A program made the translations under genes and the position numbers. The notes beneath the pieces are model-generated. The model had not been told where the DNA came from. It ran no database searches and was given only the letters and a program-made list of their open reading frames with translations. Source: Micromonospora radicis (GTDB lineage Bacteria > Actinomycetota > Actinomycetes > Mycobacteriales > Micromonosporaceae). Taken from it: a DNA stretch of 64,000 nt. Below are positions 27,006 to 35,928 of the stretch, in pieces. Position 1 is the first letter of the stretch. Every line of letters begins with the position of its first letter. The DNA is taken from the NCBI RefSeq assembly GCF_003583405.1, contig NZ_QXEC01000010.1:1-64000 (forward strand), written 5' to 3'.

Positions 27006-28790
27006 CTACCGGGTCTGCTCAAGCCAGGAGGCGTAGAGCAGGGCGTAGACCGAATCGGGATCCCGGACCAGTTCCTCGTGCGGGCCGCGCTGCACGATCC
27101 GGCCACGGTCCACCACGATCACCTCGTCGGCGCCCTGCGCGGTGGAGAGCCGGTGCGCGATGGCCAGGGTGGTACGCCCCCGGGTCACCGCGTCCAGGGT
27201 CCGCTGCAACCGGACCTCGGTGGCCGGGTCCACCGCACTGGTCGCCTCGTCCAGCACCAGCAGATCCGGATCGGCCACGTACGCCCGGGCCAGCGCCACC
27301 AGCTGCCGCTCCCCCACGCTCAACGCCTCGCCACGCTCGCCCACCCCGGTGGCCAGTCCGGCCGGCAGGCCGTCCAGCCAGTCGGCCAACCCCAGCTCGG
27401 TGAAGGCGGCGGTGAGCTGCTCGTCGGTGAGTTCCGGCCGCCCGAACCGGACGTTGTCGGCGACGGTGGCGTCGAACAGGAACCCGTCCTGCGGCACCAT
27501 CACCACCCGGGCCCGCAACGAGTCGAACCGGACGTCGGTCAACGGCACCCCGGACAGCAGCACGCTGCCGGCCGTCGGGTCCATCAGCCGGGTCAACAAC
27601 TTGGCGAAGGTGGTCTTGCCGCTGCCGGTCTCACCGACGATCGCCACCCGGCTCTTCGCCGGGATCTCCAGGCTGACGTCGTGCAGCACGGTCGGGCCGT
27701 CCGGATAGGCGAAGCGGACCTCGGCGAAGCGGATGTCCAGCGGACCGGCCGGCAACTCGCGTCCCTGCCGGCCCGGATCGGCCACGTCCGGCGCGACGTC
27801 CAGCACGTCCAGCACCCGGCGCCAGCCGGCGATCGCGTTCTGCGCCTCGTTGAGCACCTCGGTGGCGATCTGCACCGGCTGGATGAAGAGGGTGACCAGG
27901 AAGAGGAACGCGGTCACCGCGCCGATGCTCAACGTCTGGTCGGCGCCGAGGAAGACCCCGAGCACCACCACGCCGGCCAGCGCCACCCCGGCGGCCAGTT
28001 CACCTATCGAACTGCCGAGGATGCTGATCCGGATCGCCTTCTGCTGGGCCCGCTGCTGGCCGTCGATCGCCTGGTCCAGCCGGCGGGCCGTGCGCCCGGC
28101 GATGCCGTAGGCCCGGATCACCGGCGCGCCGACCACGCTCTCCCCGACCGCCGCCAGCAACGCGCCGGTACGCTGCCGGACCACCCCGTACGCGGCGGCC
28201 AGCCGGCGCTGGAGCCGCCGGATCACCACGACCGCCGGCACGAACGCGGCGTAGACCACCAGGGTCAGCTGCCAGGAGTAGGCCAGCATCACCACGGTGG
28301 TGACCGCCAACTGCCCGAGGTTGACCAGCAGGATCACCCCGCCCCACTGGAGGAACTGGGTGATCTGGTCGACGTCGCTGGTGACCCGGGAGACCAGCGA
28401 ACCGCGCCGCTCGGACTGCTGGTGCAGCATGGACAGGTCGTGCACGTGCCGGAAGGCCCGCACCCGCACCCCGGCCAGTGCCGTCTCGCTGACGGTGAAC
28501 AGCCGCCGCATCATCAGGTAGCCACAGGCGGTGGTCACCACCAGCACGGCGGCGGTGATCGCGACCACGGTGAAGAGCGCGTTCAGGTCGAGCCCGCCGA
28601 CGATGCCCCGGTCGATGCCCTGCTGTACGGCCACCGGGACGGCCACCCGGCCGACCATGTAGACCAGCGCCAGGCCCAGCGTGCCGGCCAGCCCGACCTT
28701 CAGCTCCGGGGAGAGGGCCAGGCCACGACGCAGCGTCCGCCAGGTCGACTCGATCGGCTGCGCTGCCGGCGTCGTCTCGTCCACGCTCAC
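27006..28790 (-). CDS. ABC exporter half-transporter (catalytic Glu)
   Basis: A 594-aa membrane-ATPase fusion of the exporter type. Six membrane segments occupy residues 30-310 and the ATPase residues 350-594. Walker A is GETGSGKTT (386), Walker B is LLVLDEATSAVD (510-521, catalytic Glu present). The ABC signature is LSVGE (490-494) instead of LSGGQ. The ATG start overlaps the stop of the upstream partner by 4 nt. The deviant signature complements the partner's altered Walker B, pointing to a heterodimer with one active site. Cargo is unknown; the following gene has an iron box, so a siderophore or haem link is possible. Confidence 0.93.
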   Translation of the reverse strand: MSVDETTPAAQPIESTWRTLRRGLALSPELKVGLAGTLGLALVYMVGRVAVPVAVQQGIDRGIVGGLDLNALFTVVAITAAVLVVTTACGYLMMRRLFTVSETALAGVRVRAFRHVHDLSMLHQQSERRGSLVSRVTSDVDQITQFLQWGGVILLVNLGQLAVTTVVMLAYSWQLTLVVYAAFVPAVVVIRRLQRRLAAAYGVVRQRTGALLAAVGESVVGAPVIRAYGIAGRTARRLDQAIDGQQRAQQKAIRISILGSSIGELAAGVALAGVVVLGVFLGADQTLSIGAVTAFLFLVTLFIQPVQIATEVLNEAQNAIAGWRRVLDVLDVAPDVADPGRQGRELPAGPLDIRFAEVRFAYPDGPTVLHDVSLEIPAKSRVAIVGETGSGKTTFAKLLTRLMDPTAGSVLLSGVPLTDVRFDSLRARVVMVPQDGFLFDATVADNVRFGRPELTDEQLTAAFTELGLADWLDGLPAGLATGVGERGEALSVGERQLVALARAYVADPDLLVLDEATSAVDPATEVRLQRTLDAVTRGRTTLAIAHRLSTAQGADEVIVVDRGRIVQRGPHEELVRDPDSVYALLYASWLEQTR

Positions 28791-30649
28791 CGGTCCACCT
28801 CCAGGCCGGAGGCCAGCGGGGTGACCTCGTCGTAGCCGCGCTTGGGTTCGTGGTCGACCTCGGCCTGCTCGTACGCGGTGACCAGGTTCGCGTAGCCCGG
28901 CACGGTGGCCAGCAGGGTGGCGTGGGTGCCGCGGGCGAGTACCCGACCCTGTTCGAGGTAGATCACCTCGTCGGCGAGCGCGATGGTGGCCCGGCGGTAC
29001 GCGACCACCAGGATCGACGCGCCCGGCCCGCCGTCGGCCGAGGAGCGCAGCCCGGCCAGGATGGCCGCCTCCACCCGGGGGTCGACGGCGCTGGTCGCGT
29101 CGTCGAGCACCAGCAGCCGGGGGCGCCCGGCCAGGGCCCGGGCCAGGGTGAGCCGCTGCCGCTGCCCGCCGGAGAGCGAGGTGCCCCGCTCGCCGACCAT
29201 GGTGTCCAGGCCGTCGGGCAGGGCGGCGACGAAACCGTCCGCCTCGGCCAGCCGCAACGCGGCCCAGACGGCCTCGTCGTCGATGCCGGGCCGGTCCAGC
29301 GAGACGTTGGCCCGGACCGTGTCGTCGAAGACGAACGGCACCTGGGCCACCAGCGCGGCGGTGCCCGCCAGCGAGTCCGCGGCCAACTCCCGGACATCGA
29401 CCCCGTCCACGCGCACCGTGCCGGAGCGCGGATCGACCAGGCGTACGGCCAGCGCCGCGATGGTGGACTTGCCGGCGCCGGTCGGCCCGACCAGCGCCAC
29501 GGTCCTACCGGCGCCGACGGTGAAGGAGACCTCGCCGAGCACCTCCGTGCCGGGCTGGTGCGCCTCGGCGGGTTCGTACCCGAAGGCCACGTCGGCGAAG
29601 GTCAGGGTGGCCGGACCGGTCCCGTCGAGTCGCGCGTCGCCGTACGGCATCTCGCCGGTGGCGTCGAGCACCCGGCGGACCCGGTCCCAGCCGGCGACGC
29701 TGCGCGGCAACTCGGCCAGCACCCAGCCGATGGCCCGGACCGGGAAGGCCAGCACGGTAAAGAGGAAGGCGACGCTGACCAACTCGGAAACCTCGATGGC
29801 CCCCTGCCGCAGCCGGTACGCGCCGACCACCAGCACGGCGAGGGTGCCGAGGCTGGGCAGGGTCTCCAGCATCGGGTCGAAGATGCCGCGCAGCCGGCCG
29901 ACGGAGATCAGCGCGTCGCGCAGTTGCCCGGCCCGGTCGGCGAACCGGGCGGTCTCCTGCGCCTCCCGACCCATCGTCTTGACCACCAGCGCACCGTCGA
30001 AACTCTCGTGGGCGATGCCGCTGACTTCGGCGCGCAGCCGCTGGGCCCGGGCCTGCCGCGGGGCCATCCGCCGGGAGTACGCCACGTTGAGCGCGAACAG
30101 CGCCGGGAAGACCGTCGAGCCGACCAGCGCGAGCGCCCAGTCGGTGACGAACAGTGACGCCATCGCCCCGATCAGCATCACCAGCGTGCCGACCGCGAAC
30201 GGCAGGGGGGCGATCGGATGCCAGGCGGCCTCCACGTCGGAGTTCGCGTTGGACAGCAGGGTGCCGGTGGCGTTGCGGTGGTGCCAGGACAGCGGCAGGT
30301 CGAGGTAGCGGCGGGTGACCCGACGCCGGTACGCGGCCTGGAGCCGGTACTGCATGTAGCCTGCGCCGAGCCGACGGCCGAAGATGCCGACCACCCGCAG
30401 CACGCTGAGCCCGAACAGTGCCGTCGCGGCCAGGGTGAGGGCGCCCACCGCGACCGAGCCGCGCTCGATCGCCGGGAGCACGACGTCGCCGACCACCCGG
30501 CCGACCACGAACGCGCTGGCGACCACCATCGCGCCGAACAGCACGCTGCCGCTGACCGCGACCGCGAAGATCCTCGGCTGTTCCCGGATGGCCCGCCCGA
30601 GGACGGCCAGTCCACGACCCAGCACGTCCCGACTAGTCCCGCTCGCCAC
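28787..30649 (-). CDS. ABC exporter half-transporter (degenerate Walker B)
   Basis: A roughly 620-aa exporter half with six N-terminal membrane segments and a C-terminal ATPase. Walker A is GPTGAGKST, the signature is the canonical LSGGQRQRL, but Walker B is LLVLDDATSAVD with Asp in place of the catalytic Glu. I prefer GTG at 30649 (GGGGGGA upstream); the frame reaches a TTG at 30676, whose ribosome site is too close. It is first of the two-gene operon and overlaps the next gene by 4 nt. The TIGR03085 gene diverges from it. Confidence 0.92.
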   Translation of the reverse strand: MASGTSRDVLGRGLAVLGRAIREQPRIFAVAVSGSVLFGAMVVASAFVVGRVVGDVVLPAIERGSVAVGALTLAATALFGLSVLRVVGIFGRRLGAGYMQYRLQAAYRRRVTRRYLDLPLSWHHRNATGTLLSNANSDVEAAWHPIAPLPFAVGTLVMLIGAMASLFVTDWALALVGSTVFPALFALNVAYSRRMAPRQARAQRLRAEVSGIAHESFDGALVVKTMGREAQETARFADRAGQLRDALISVGRLRGIFDPMLETLPSLGTLAVLVVGAYRLRQGAIEVSELVSVAFLFTVLAFPVRAIGWVLAELPRSVAGWDRVRRVLDATGEMPYGDARLDGTGPATLTFADVAFGYEPAEAHQPGTEVLGEVSFTVGAGRTVALVGPTGAGKSTIAALAVRLVDPRSGTVRVDGVDVRELAADSLAGTAALVAQVPFVFDDTVRANVSLDRPGIDDEAVWAALRLAEADGFVAALPDGLDTMVGERGTSLSGGQRQRLTLARALAGRPRLLVLDDATSAVDPRVEAAILAGLRSSADGGPGASILVVAYRRATIALADEVIYLEQGRVLARGTHATLLATVPGYANLVTAYEQAEVDHEPKRGYDEVTPLASGLEVDR

Positions 30650-30791
30650 CTGTCCCCCCGCCGTAAGCCGCCACAATCCTCCCTCATCCTTACCGGTGCC
30701 CGCGGCTCACGCCGACCGGCGGTGATATGTCCGACGTCACCCCGCCGGGGTTGAACCGGTTCGCCCGTCGGCGCCGGTGCCGTCGGCGATC

Positions 30792-30806
30792 TACGATCAC
30801 CACATG
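30792..30806 (+). promoter_or_regulatory. -10 box and leaderless start, TIGR03085 gene
   Basis: TACGAT (30792-30797) is followed after 6 nt by the ATG at 30804, with no Shine-Dalgarno. This indicates leaderless transcription and fixes the start codon of the gene. Confidence 0.55.
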
Positions 30807-31433
30807 CCGCGGTACGCCCGATCGGAGCGCGAGGCGCTCGCCGACCTGATGTCGACGCTGGGCCCGGAGGCCCCCACCGTCAACGAGGGCTGGACCACTC
30901 GTGATCTCGCCGCGCACCTGCTGGTGCGGGAACGCCGGCCGGACGCCGCGGCGGGCATCTTCGTTCCGCCGCTGGGTGGTTACGCCGAGCGGGTCCGGCG
31001 CCGGGTCACGGCGGGCGACTGGGCGCAGCTGCTCGACCGGCTCCGCCGTCCTCCGCTGTGGAGTCCGGTGAGCAATCCGTTGACCGACGAGCTGACCAAC
31101 ACGCTGGAGTTCTTCATCCACCACGAGGACGTGCGCCGGGCCCAGGCGGGATGGCAGCCCCGGCAGTTGCCGGCCGGGCTGGACCAGACACTGTGGCGCC
31201 GAGTCGGGATGCTGGCGCGCCTGGCATTGCGCCGTTTCCCGGCCCGGGTACGGGTGCGCGCGCCGGGGCACGGCGAGGTTGCCGCCGGTCGGGGTGGCGA
31301 GCAGTTGCAGTTGGTGGGCGCGCCGGGCGAGTTGGTGCTCTTCCTGTCCGGCCGGCAGCGGGTGACGCGGGTACAGCTCGACGGGGCGCCGGAACTCGCA
31401 GCCCGGTTGCAGGCGGCCCACCTGGGCTTCTAA
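30804..31433 (+). CDS. TIGR03085 family protein
   Basis: A 209-aa actinobacterial protein related to the mycothiol-dependent maleylpyruvate isomerase/DinB superfamily. The N-terminal four-helix domain has GWTTRDLAAHLLVRERRPDA (near 30-50), and the conserved metal-site motif is EFFIHHEDVRRAQ (near 99-111) with the paired His. The C-terminal part is a small beta domain (VRVRAPGHGEVA, VLFLSGRQRV). Function within the family is unknown; a metal-dependent thiol role is inferred by kinship. It diverges from the ABC exporter operon. Confidence 0.88.
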   Translation: MPRYARSEREALADLMSTLGPEAPTVNEGWTTRDLAAHLLVRERRPDAAAGIFVPPLGGYAERVRRRVTAGDWAQLLDRLRRPPLWSPVSNPLTDELTNTLEFFIHHEDVRRAQAGWQPRQLPAGLDQTLWRRVGMLARLALRRFPARVRVRAPGHGEVAAGRGGEQLQLVGAPGELVLFLSGRQRVTRVQLDGAPELAARLQAAHLGF

Positions 31434-31558
31434 CCCTCTGTGCAGAAACGGTCACGGCGATATCCGAAACGTTATCCGCCCGATCGCCCAGGTGACCGGA
31501 GCGTTACCGTACGCTGGCCGCGCCGCTCCGTGGGGGGGCGGCGTGACCAGGGAGCGCG

Positions 31559-32497
31559 ATGCGAAGCTTTGCGGTCTCCGCCCTGCGGGAGCCCCCGTTT
31601 TCCGGCGCTCGGCACGACCACACGCAGCGGGTGGCCCGGGAGAGCACCGACTGGGCGCAAGCGCTGGGGTTGATCAGTAACGGGCAACGCCTGCGGCGGG
31701 CGGACGCGGCCGGGCTGGCCGGTCGGGCCTGCCCAGAGGCGCCGCTGGATCGACTGCGCCTGCTGGCCGATCTGATCTCCTGGCTGTTCGTCATGGACGA
31801 CGCCTGCGACGAGGACGGTCTCGGCGCCGACCCGACCCTGCTCGCGCCGACCGTGGCGGCGCTGCTCGACGTGCTGGACCGGCAGGGCGCGCCGGACGAC
31901 GTACCGCCCGGCGCCGCCGGGCCACTGAGCGTGGCGCTGGCCGACCTCTGTCGGCGCACCCGCGCCCACGGGCATCCCGCGCTGCTGCTGCGGTTCACCA
32001 CCGCCATGCGCGACTACCTGCTCGCGCTGCTGTGGGAGGCGGCCAACCGCGAACACGAACGGGTCCCCTCGGTGGGCGAGTACGTGCAGATGCGCCGGCA
32101 CACCGGCGGCGTCTACCCCAGCCTCACCCTCACCGAGCTGGCGCTGGACGGCTTCCCGCCGGCCGCCCGCCGCGCCGATCCCGACTGGGCCGAGTTGGAG
32201 ACGCTCGCCGCGGACCTCATCTGCTGGTGCAACGACGTCTTCTCCTACGGCAAGGAGCACCAGGTCGGACCGGACGCGCACAACCTGGTCACCGTGCTGG
32301 CCCGGGAGACCGGCGACGAGTCGGCGGCGCTGCGGGCGGCCGCCGACCGGTTCAACGACACCCTCGGCGCGTACCTGGCGGCCGAGAACGAACTGCTGGC
32401 CGCCCACGGTGACGCGGTACGGCCGGCGCTGGCCGCCCGGCGGAACTGGATCCGGGGGACGTACGACTGGTCGCTGGCGGCGGAGCGGTACGCCTGA
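31559..32497 (+). CDS. Class I terpene synthase
   Basis: A 312-aa bacterial terpene cyclase. The metal-binding aspartate-rich motif is DDACDED (near 80-86) and the NSE triad is NDVFSYGKE (near 223-231), both intact; the C-terminus ends with the usual Arg-Tyr (AAERYA). Length suits a single-domain sesqui- or monoterpene cyclase that ionises a prenyl diphosphate. ATG at 31559 has AGGGAGCG upstream and a TACGCT box near 31510. No prenyl transferase, P450 or methyltransferase sits nearby, so it seems to act alone on a housekeeping prenyl diphosphate. Product cannot be predicted from the sequence. Confidence 0.93.
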   Translation: MRSFAVSALREPPFSGARHDHTQRVARESTDWAQALGLISNGQRLRRADAAGLAGRACPEAPLDRLRLLADLISWLFVMDDACDEDGLGADPTLLAPTVAALLDVLDRQGAPDDVPPGAAGPLSVALADLCRRTRAHGHPALLLRFTTAMRDYLLALLWEAANREHERVPSVGEYVQMRRHTGGVYPSLTLTELALDGFPPAARRADPDWAELETLAADLICWCNDVFSYGKEHQVGPDAHNLVTVLARETGDESAALRAAADRFNDTLGAYLAAENELLAAHGDAVRPALAARRNWIRGTYDWSLAAERYA

Positions 32498-32643
32498 GGC
32501 CGGAAACCGGCCCCGGAGGGCACCGGGACCGGTTGTGATGATCACCTGAGGACTAGCCGATGCCCTGCGCACGCAATACCCTTCGGTAACGAACACCCGA
32601 CGTGACGATGGTCACGCCTCCACCCCCGAAGGCGGCTACAGCG

Positions 32644-34467
32644 ATGGCTCTCGATGTACCGTACCGTTCCATTCCTGACATGTTCCTCAAGCGCGTGGCG
32701 GCGACCCCTGACCGCCACGCTTTCGGTCGCCCCGGCCACGACGGCTCCCCGGTCTGGCTGACCTGGGCGCAGGTCGCCGACCGCGCCAAGGCGGTCGCCG
32801 CCGGCCTGCACGGGCTCGGCGTCGGCCAGGAAGACCCGGTGGCGATCCTGGCGAACACCCGACTCGACTGGGTGATCGCCGACTTCGGCATCATGTGCGC
32901 CAGCGGCGCCACGACCACGGTCTACCCGACGACCGAGCCGCAGGATGCCTCCTACATCCTGGCCGACTCCGCGTCCCGGGTGCTGTTCGCCGAGGACCCC
33001 GGCCAGGCGGCGAAGATCGCCGGGGCGGACCTGCCCGCGCTGACCCACGTGGTCCTCTTCGACGGCGAACCCGACCCGTCGGCGGCCGTACCCCAGCTGA
33101 CCCTCGCCCAGCTCGAGGAGCAGGGCGCCCAGCGGCTCGCCGAGGACCCGGAGCTGGTGGACCGGCTGGTGGCCGAGATCGGCCCGGAGCACCTGGCCAC
33201 CCTGATCTACACCTCCGGCACCACGGGCCGGCCCAAGGGCGTCGAGCTGCTGCACGGCGGCTGGTGCTGGGAGGGCGTCGCGCAGGAGGCGGTCGGGCTG
33301 CTGCGCAGCGACGACCTGCAGTACCTCTGGCTACCGCTGTCCCACTCGTTCGGCAAGACGCTGCTCTGCGGCGCCACCCACGTCGGCCTGCCCACGTACG
33401 TGGACGGTCGGGTCGACAAGCTGGTCGAACTGCTCTCGGTGGTCCAGCCGACGCTGATGTGCGGCGCTCCCCGGGTGTTCGAGAAGGTCTACAACAAGTC
33501 GGTGACCACCGCCCGGGACGCCGGCGGCGCCAAGGAGAAGATCTTCGGCTGGGCGGTCGGTGTCGGCAAGGAGAAGGTCGCCCTGGAACAGGCCGGCAAG
33601 CCGGTGCCCGGCGGGCTGAAGGTCAAGTACGCGGTCGCCGAGAAGCTGGTCTTCAGCAAGCTCCAGGCTCGCCTGGGTGGCCGGATCCGGGTGCTGGTCT
33701 CGGGCGCCGCCCCGCTCAGCCCGGAGATCGCCACCTTCTTCGCCGCCGCGAACCTGCCGATCTCCGAGGGCTACGGGCTGACCGAGAGCAGCGCCGGCAA
33801 CTTCGTCAACCCGCCCGGCGGGTTGCGCATCGGCACGGTCGGTAAGGCCCTGGGCGACCTGGAGTGCCGCATCGACACCGACGGCGAGATTCTGATCAAG
33901 GGTCGGCCGGTGATGCGGGGGTACCACAACCTGCCCGCGGAGACCGCCGCCGCCTTCACCGACGACGGCTTCTTCCGTACCGGCGACATCGGCAACCTCG
34001 ACGAGGACGGCTACCTGCGCATCACCGACCGGAAGAAGGATCTGGTCAAGACCTCCGGTGGCAAGTACATCGCGCCGTCGCACATCGAGGGCATGTTCAA
34101 GGCGACCTGCCCGTACACCTCGCAGGCGGTGGTCATCGGCCAGGCCCGCAACTACTGCACCATGCTGGTCACCCTGGACCCGGACGCCATCGTCGGCTGG
34201 GCGGCCGGCACCCCGCTGGAGGGCCGTCCGTACGCCGAGATCGTCGCCTCGCCCGAGGCGCAGGCCATGGTCGAGGAGTACGTCGCCGAGCTGAACAGCA
34301 AGCTCAACCGCTGGGAGACCATCAAGAAGGTCACCATCCTGCCGCGCGACCTGACCATCGAGGACGGCGAGGTCACCCCGTCCATGAAGATCAAGCGCCG
34401 TGGGGTGGAGAGCAACTTCGCCGCCGAGATCGACAAGATGTACGCCGGTACGGTCGCCGAGATGTGA
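32644..34467 (+). CDS. Long-chain fatty-acid-CoA ligase (FadD15-like)
   Basis: A 607-aa AMP-forming acyl-CoA synthetase. Key motifs are the P-loop YTSGTTGRPKG (near 190), VLVSGAAPLSPE, GYGLTESSAGN (near 377), the hinge region ITDRKKDLVKTSGGKYIAP and the C-terminal catalytic Lys region VTPSMKIKRRG. It activates long fatty acids with ATP and CoA, probably at the membrane face. I prefer the ATG at 32644, which begins the conserved MALDVPYRSIPDMFLKR and has GAAGG upstream; an in-frame GTG at 32602 would add 14 Pro-rich residues. It stands alone on the plus strand. Confidence 0.93.
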   Translation: MALDVPYRSIPDMFLKRVAATPDRHAFGRPGHDGSPVWLTWAQVADRAKAVAAGLHGLGVGQEDPVAILANTRLDWVIADFGIMCASGATTTVYPTTEPQDASYILADSASRVLFAEDPGQAAKIAGADLPALTHVVLFDGEPDPSAAVPQLTLAQLEEQGAQRLAEDPELVDRLVAEIGPEHLATLIYTSGTTGRPKGVELLHGGWCWEGVAQEAVGLLRSDDLQYLWLPLSHSFGKTLLCGATHVGLPTYVDGRVDKLVELLSVVQPTLMCGAPRVFEKVYNKSVTTARDAGGAKEKIFGWAVGVGKEKVALEQAGKPVPGGLKVKYAVAEKLVFSKLQARLGGRIRVLVSGAAPLSPEIATFFAAANLPISEGYGLTESSAGNFVNPPGGLRIGTVGKALGDLECRIDTDGEILIKGRPVMRGYHNLPAETAAAFTDDGFFRTGDIGNLDEDGYLRITDRKKDLVKTSGGKYIAPSHIEGMFKATCPYTSQAVVIGQARNYCTMLVTLDPDAIVGWAAGTPLEGRPYAEIVASPEAQAMVEEYVAELNSKLNRWETIKKVTILPRDLTIEDGEVTPSMKIKRRGVESNFAAEIDKMYAGTVAEM

Positions 34468-34548
34468 CCGGGCGTCCCGCCGTCGACGGCGGGCACCCGA
34501 CGTCGGCCCCGCGCCCGGCAACGGGCGTGGGGCCGAGGCGTACCCGCC

Positions 34549-35859
34549 TCACAGGTGGCGCCCCCGCCAGGTGGTCTGCTCGGCCTCGGCGGCCAGTTGC
34601 TCGGCCATCGCCGTCTCCCGGACCTCGCGGCGCAGCGGCGCGTCGGCCAGCGTCTGCGCCACCGTCACCGCCAGCACGACCACGGTGAGCAGCGTCAGGG
34701 CGAGCAGTTCCGGCACCCGGGCGACGAGCGGGACCAGCAGCACCAGCAGGAGCACGCCGCCGATCGTCGGCCACCGCAGCGTGTGCAGCACCCGCCAGCC
34801 CAGCGCCACCAGCGTCACCAGGTAGAGGGCCACCCCGCCGTGCAGCACCAGCAGGTCACCGCCGGGCAGCAGGCTCCCGGCCGGGGTGGCCGGGGTGGCG
34901 GCTCCGCTGAGCACCCGCTTGAGCCCGAGGGCGAACAGGATCGGACCGGCCACCAGCGGCAGGTGCAGGTAGGTGTAGGCATCGCGGGCCAGCGCCGACC
35001 GGGCGCGCGGGTGCCGGGTCCGGTGCAGCGCCTGCTCCAGCGCCAGCGCCAGCGTGTCGAAGTACGACCACCACAGCGCGGCGACCACCGCCACCGCGAG
35101 CATCGCCGATACGATCACCAGCCAGGTCAGCGGCAGCTCGACGACGAAGCCCGCGCCGAGCCCCAGCGCGATGATCGTCTCGCCGAGCGCCACCAGCACG
35201 ATCAGGGCGTGCCGCTCGGCCCAGTGGCCGGCCGAGAGCAGCGTCCAGTTGCTGCTGCCCAGGGCCAGCGCCGCGCCGTACTCGACGATGATCGCCGCGA
35301 TCCAGAGCAGCAGCCGTAGCCCGATCTCGGCCGCGTCGTCGGCGAGTTGCTGCGGCAGCAGCGCGGCGGCCAGCACCAGCGTGCCGACCACCGCCGTCCG
35401 CCCCAACGCGGCCAGGAAGCGGCGACGCAGCTCGGCGTCGCCGCGGGCCAGCCAGCCCAGGATGCCCACCTGGACGGCCCGGACGGCGAAGTAGCAGACC
35501 GCGAAGACCAGCGGCCCGGGTAGTCCGCCGCCCTCGCTGCGGAACGCCTGCGGCATGGCGAGTGCGAAGATCAGGGCGCCGCCCATGGTGGCGAACGCGA
35601 GGAAGGGCAGCACTCCCTGGTCGGTACGGACCAGGTTGCCGATCACCGCGAACCCGGTCCAGGCCCACCAGAGCAGCACCAGCACGACCACGCACTGGAG
35701 CAGCCCGCGCGGCGTGAAGTTGTCCGCGGTGAGCGTGGTGACCTGGATGAAGGCGAAGACGAAGACCAGGTCGTAGAAGAGTTCCAGGCGGGTGGCGCGG
35801 GATCCGGGGGCGCTGGGTCGCACGCCGCGCGACCATCGCACCCCTCTGACGGCGTCCAC
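34549..35859 (-). CDS. Low temperature requirement protein A (LtrA)
   Basis: A 436-aa membrane protein of the LtrA family (PF06772). The opening motif RATRLELFYDLVFVFAFIQV (near 21-40) and the later HWAERHALIVLVALGETIIALG (near 211-232) are the family hallmarks. About ten to twelve membrane segments are visible. The Glu in the first and the RH..GE in the second are buried polar residues of unknown use. LtrA was named from cold growth in Listeria but has no settled biochemical role. The GTG at 35859 is a tentative start. Its 3' end converges on the acyl-CoA ligase gene. Confidence 0.92.
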   Translation of the reverse strand: MDAVRGVRWSRGVRPSAPGSRATRLELFYDLVFVFAFIQVTTLTADNFTPRGLLQCVVVLVLLWWAWTGFAVIGNLVRTDQGVLPFLAFATMGGALIFALAMPQAFRSEGGGLPGPLVFAVCYFAVRAVQVGILGWLARGDAELRRRFLAALGRTAVVGTLVLAAALLPQQLADDAAEIGLRLLLWIAAIIVEYGAALALGSSNWTLLSAGHWAERHALIVLVALGETIIALGLGAGFVVELPLTWLVIVSAMLAVAVVAALWWSYFDTLALALEQALHRTRHPRARSALARDAYTYLHLPLVAGPILFALGLKRVLSGAATPATPAGSLLPGGDLLVLHGGVALYLVTLVALGWRVLHTLRWPTIGGVLLLVLLVPLVARVPELLALTLLTVVVLAVTVAQTLADAPLRREVRETAMAEQLAAEAEQTTWRGRHL

Positions 35860-35928
35860 CTCGGCAGTCTGCCGGTCACCCGCCGACGGCCGCAGTGGAT
35901 CAGGCGATTCCGGCGCGGCCGAACCCGG

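Noticed and set aside
31440..31558. Possible riboswitch before the terpene synthase
   Set aside because: A short GGTGAC/GTTACC inverted repeat and a purine-rich stretch are present, but no conserved core of a known class can be matched.
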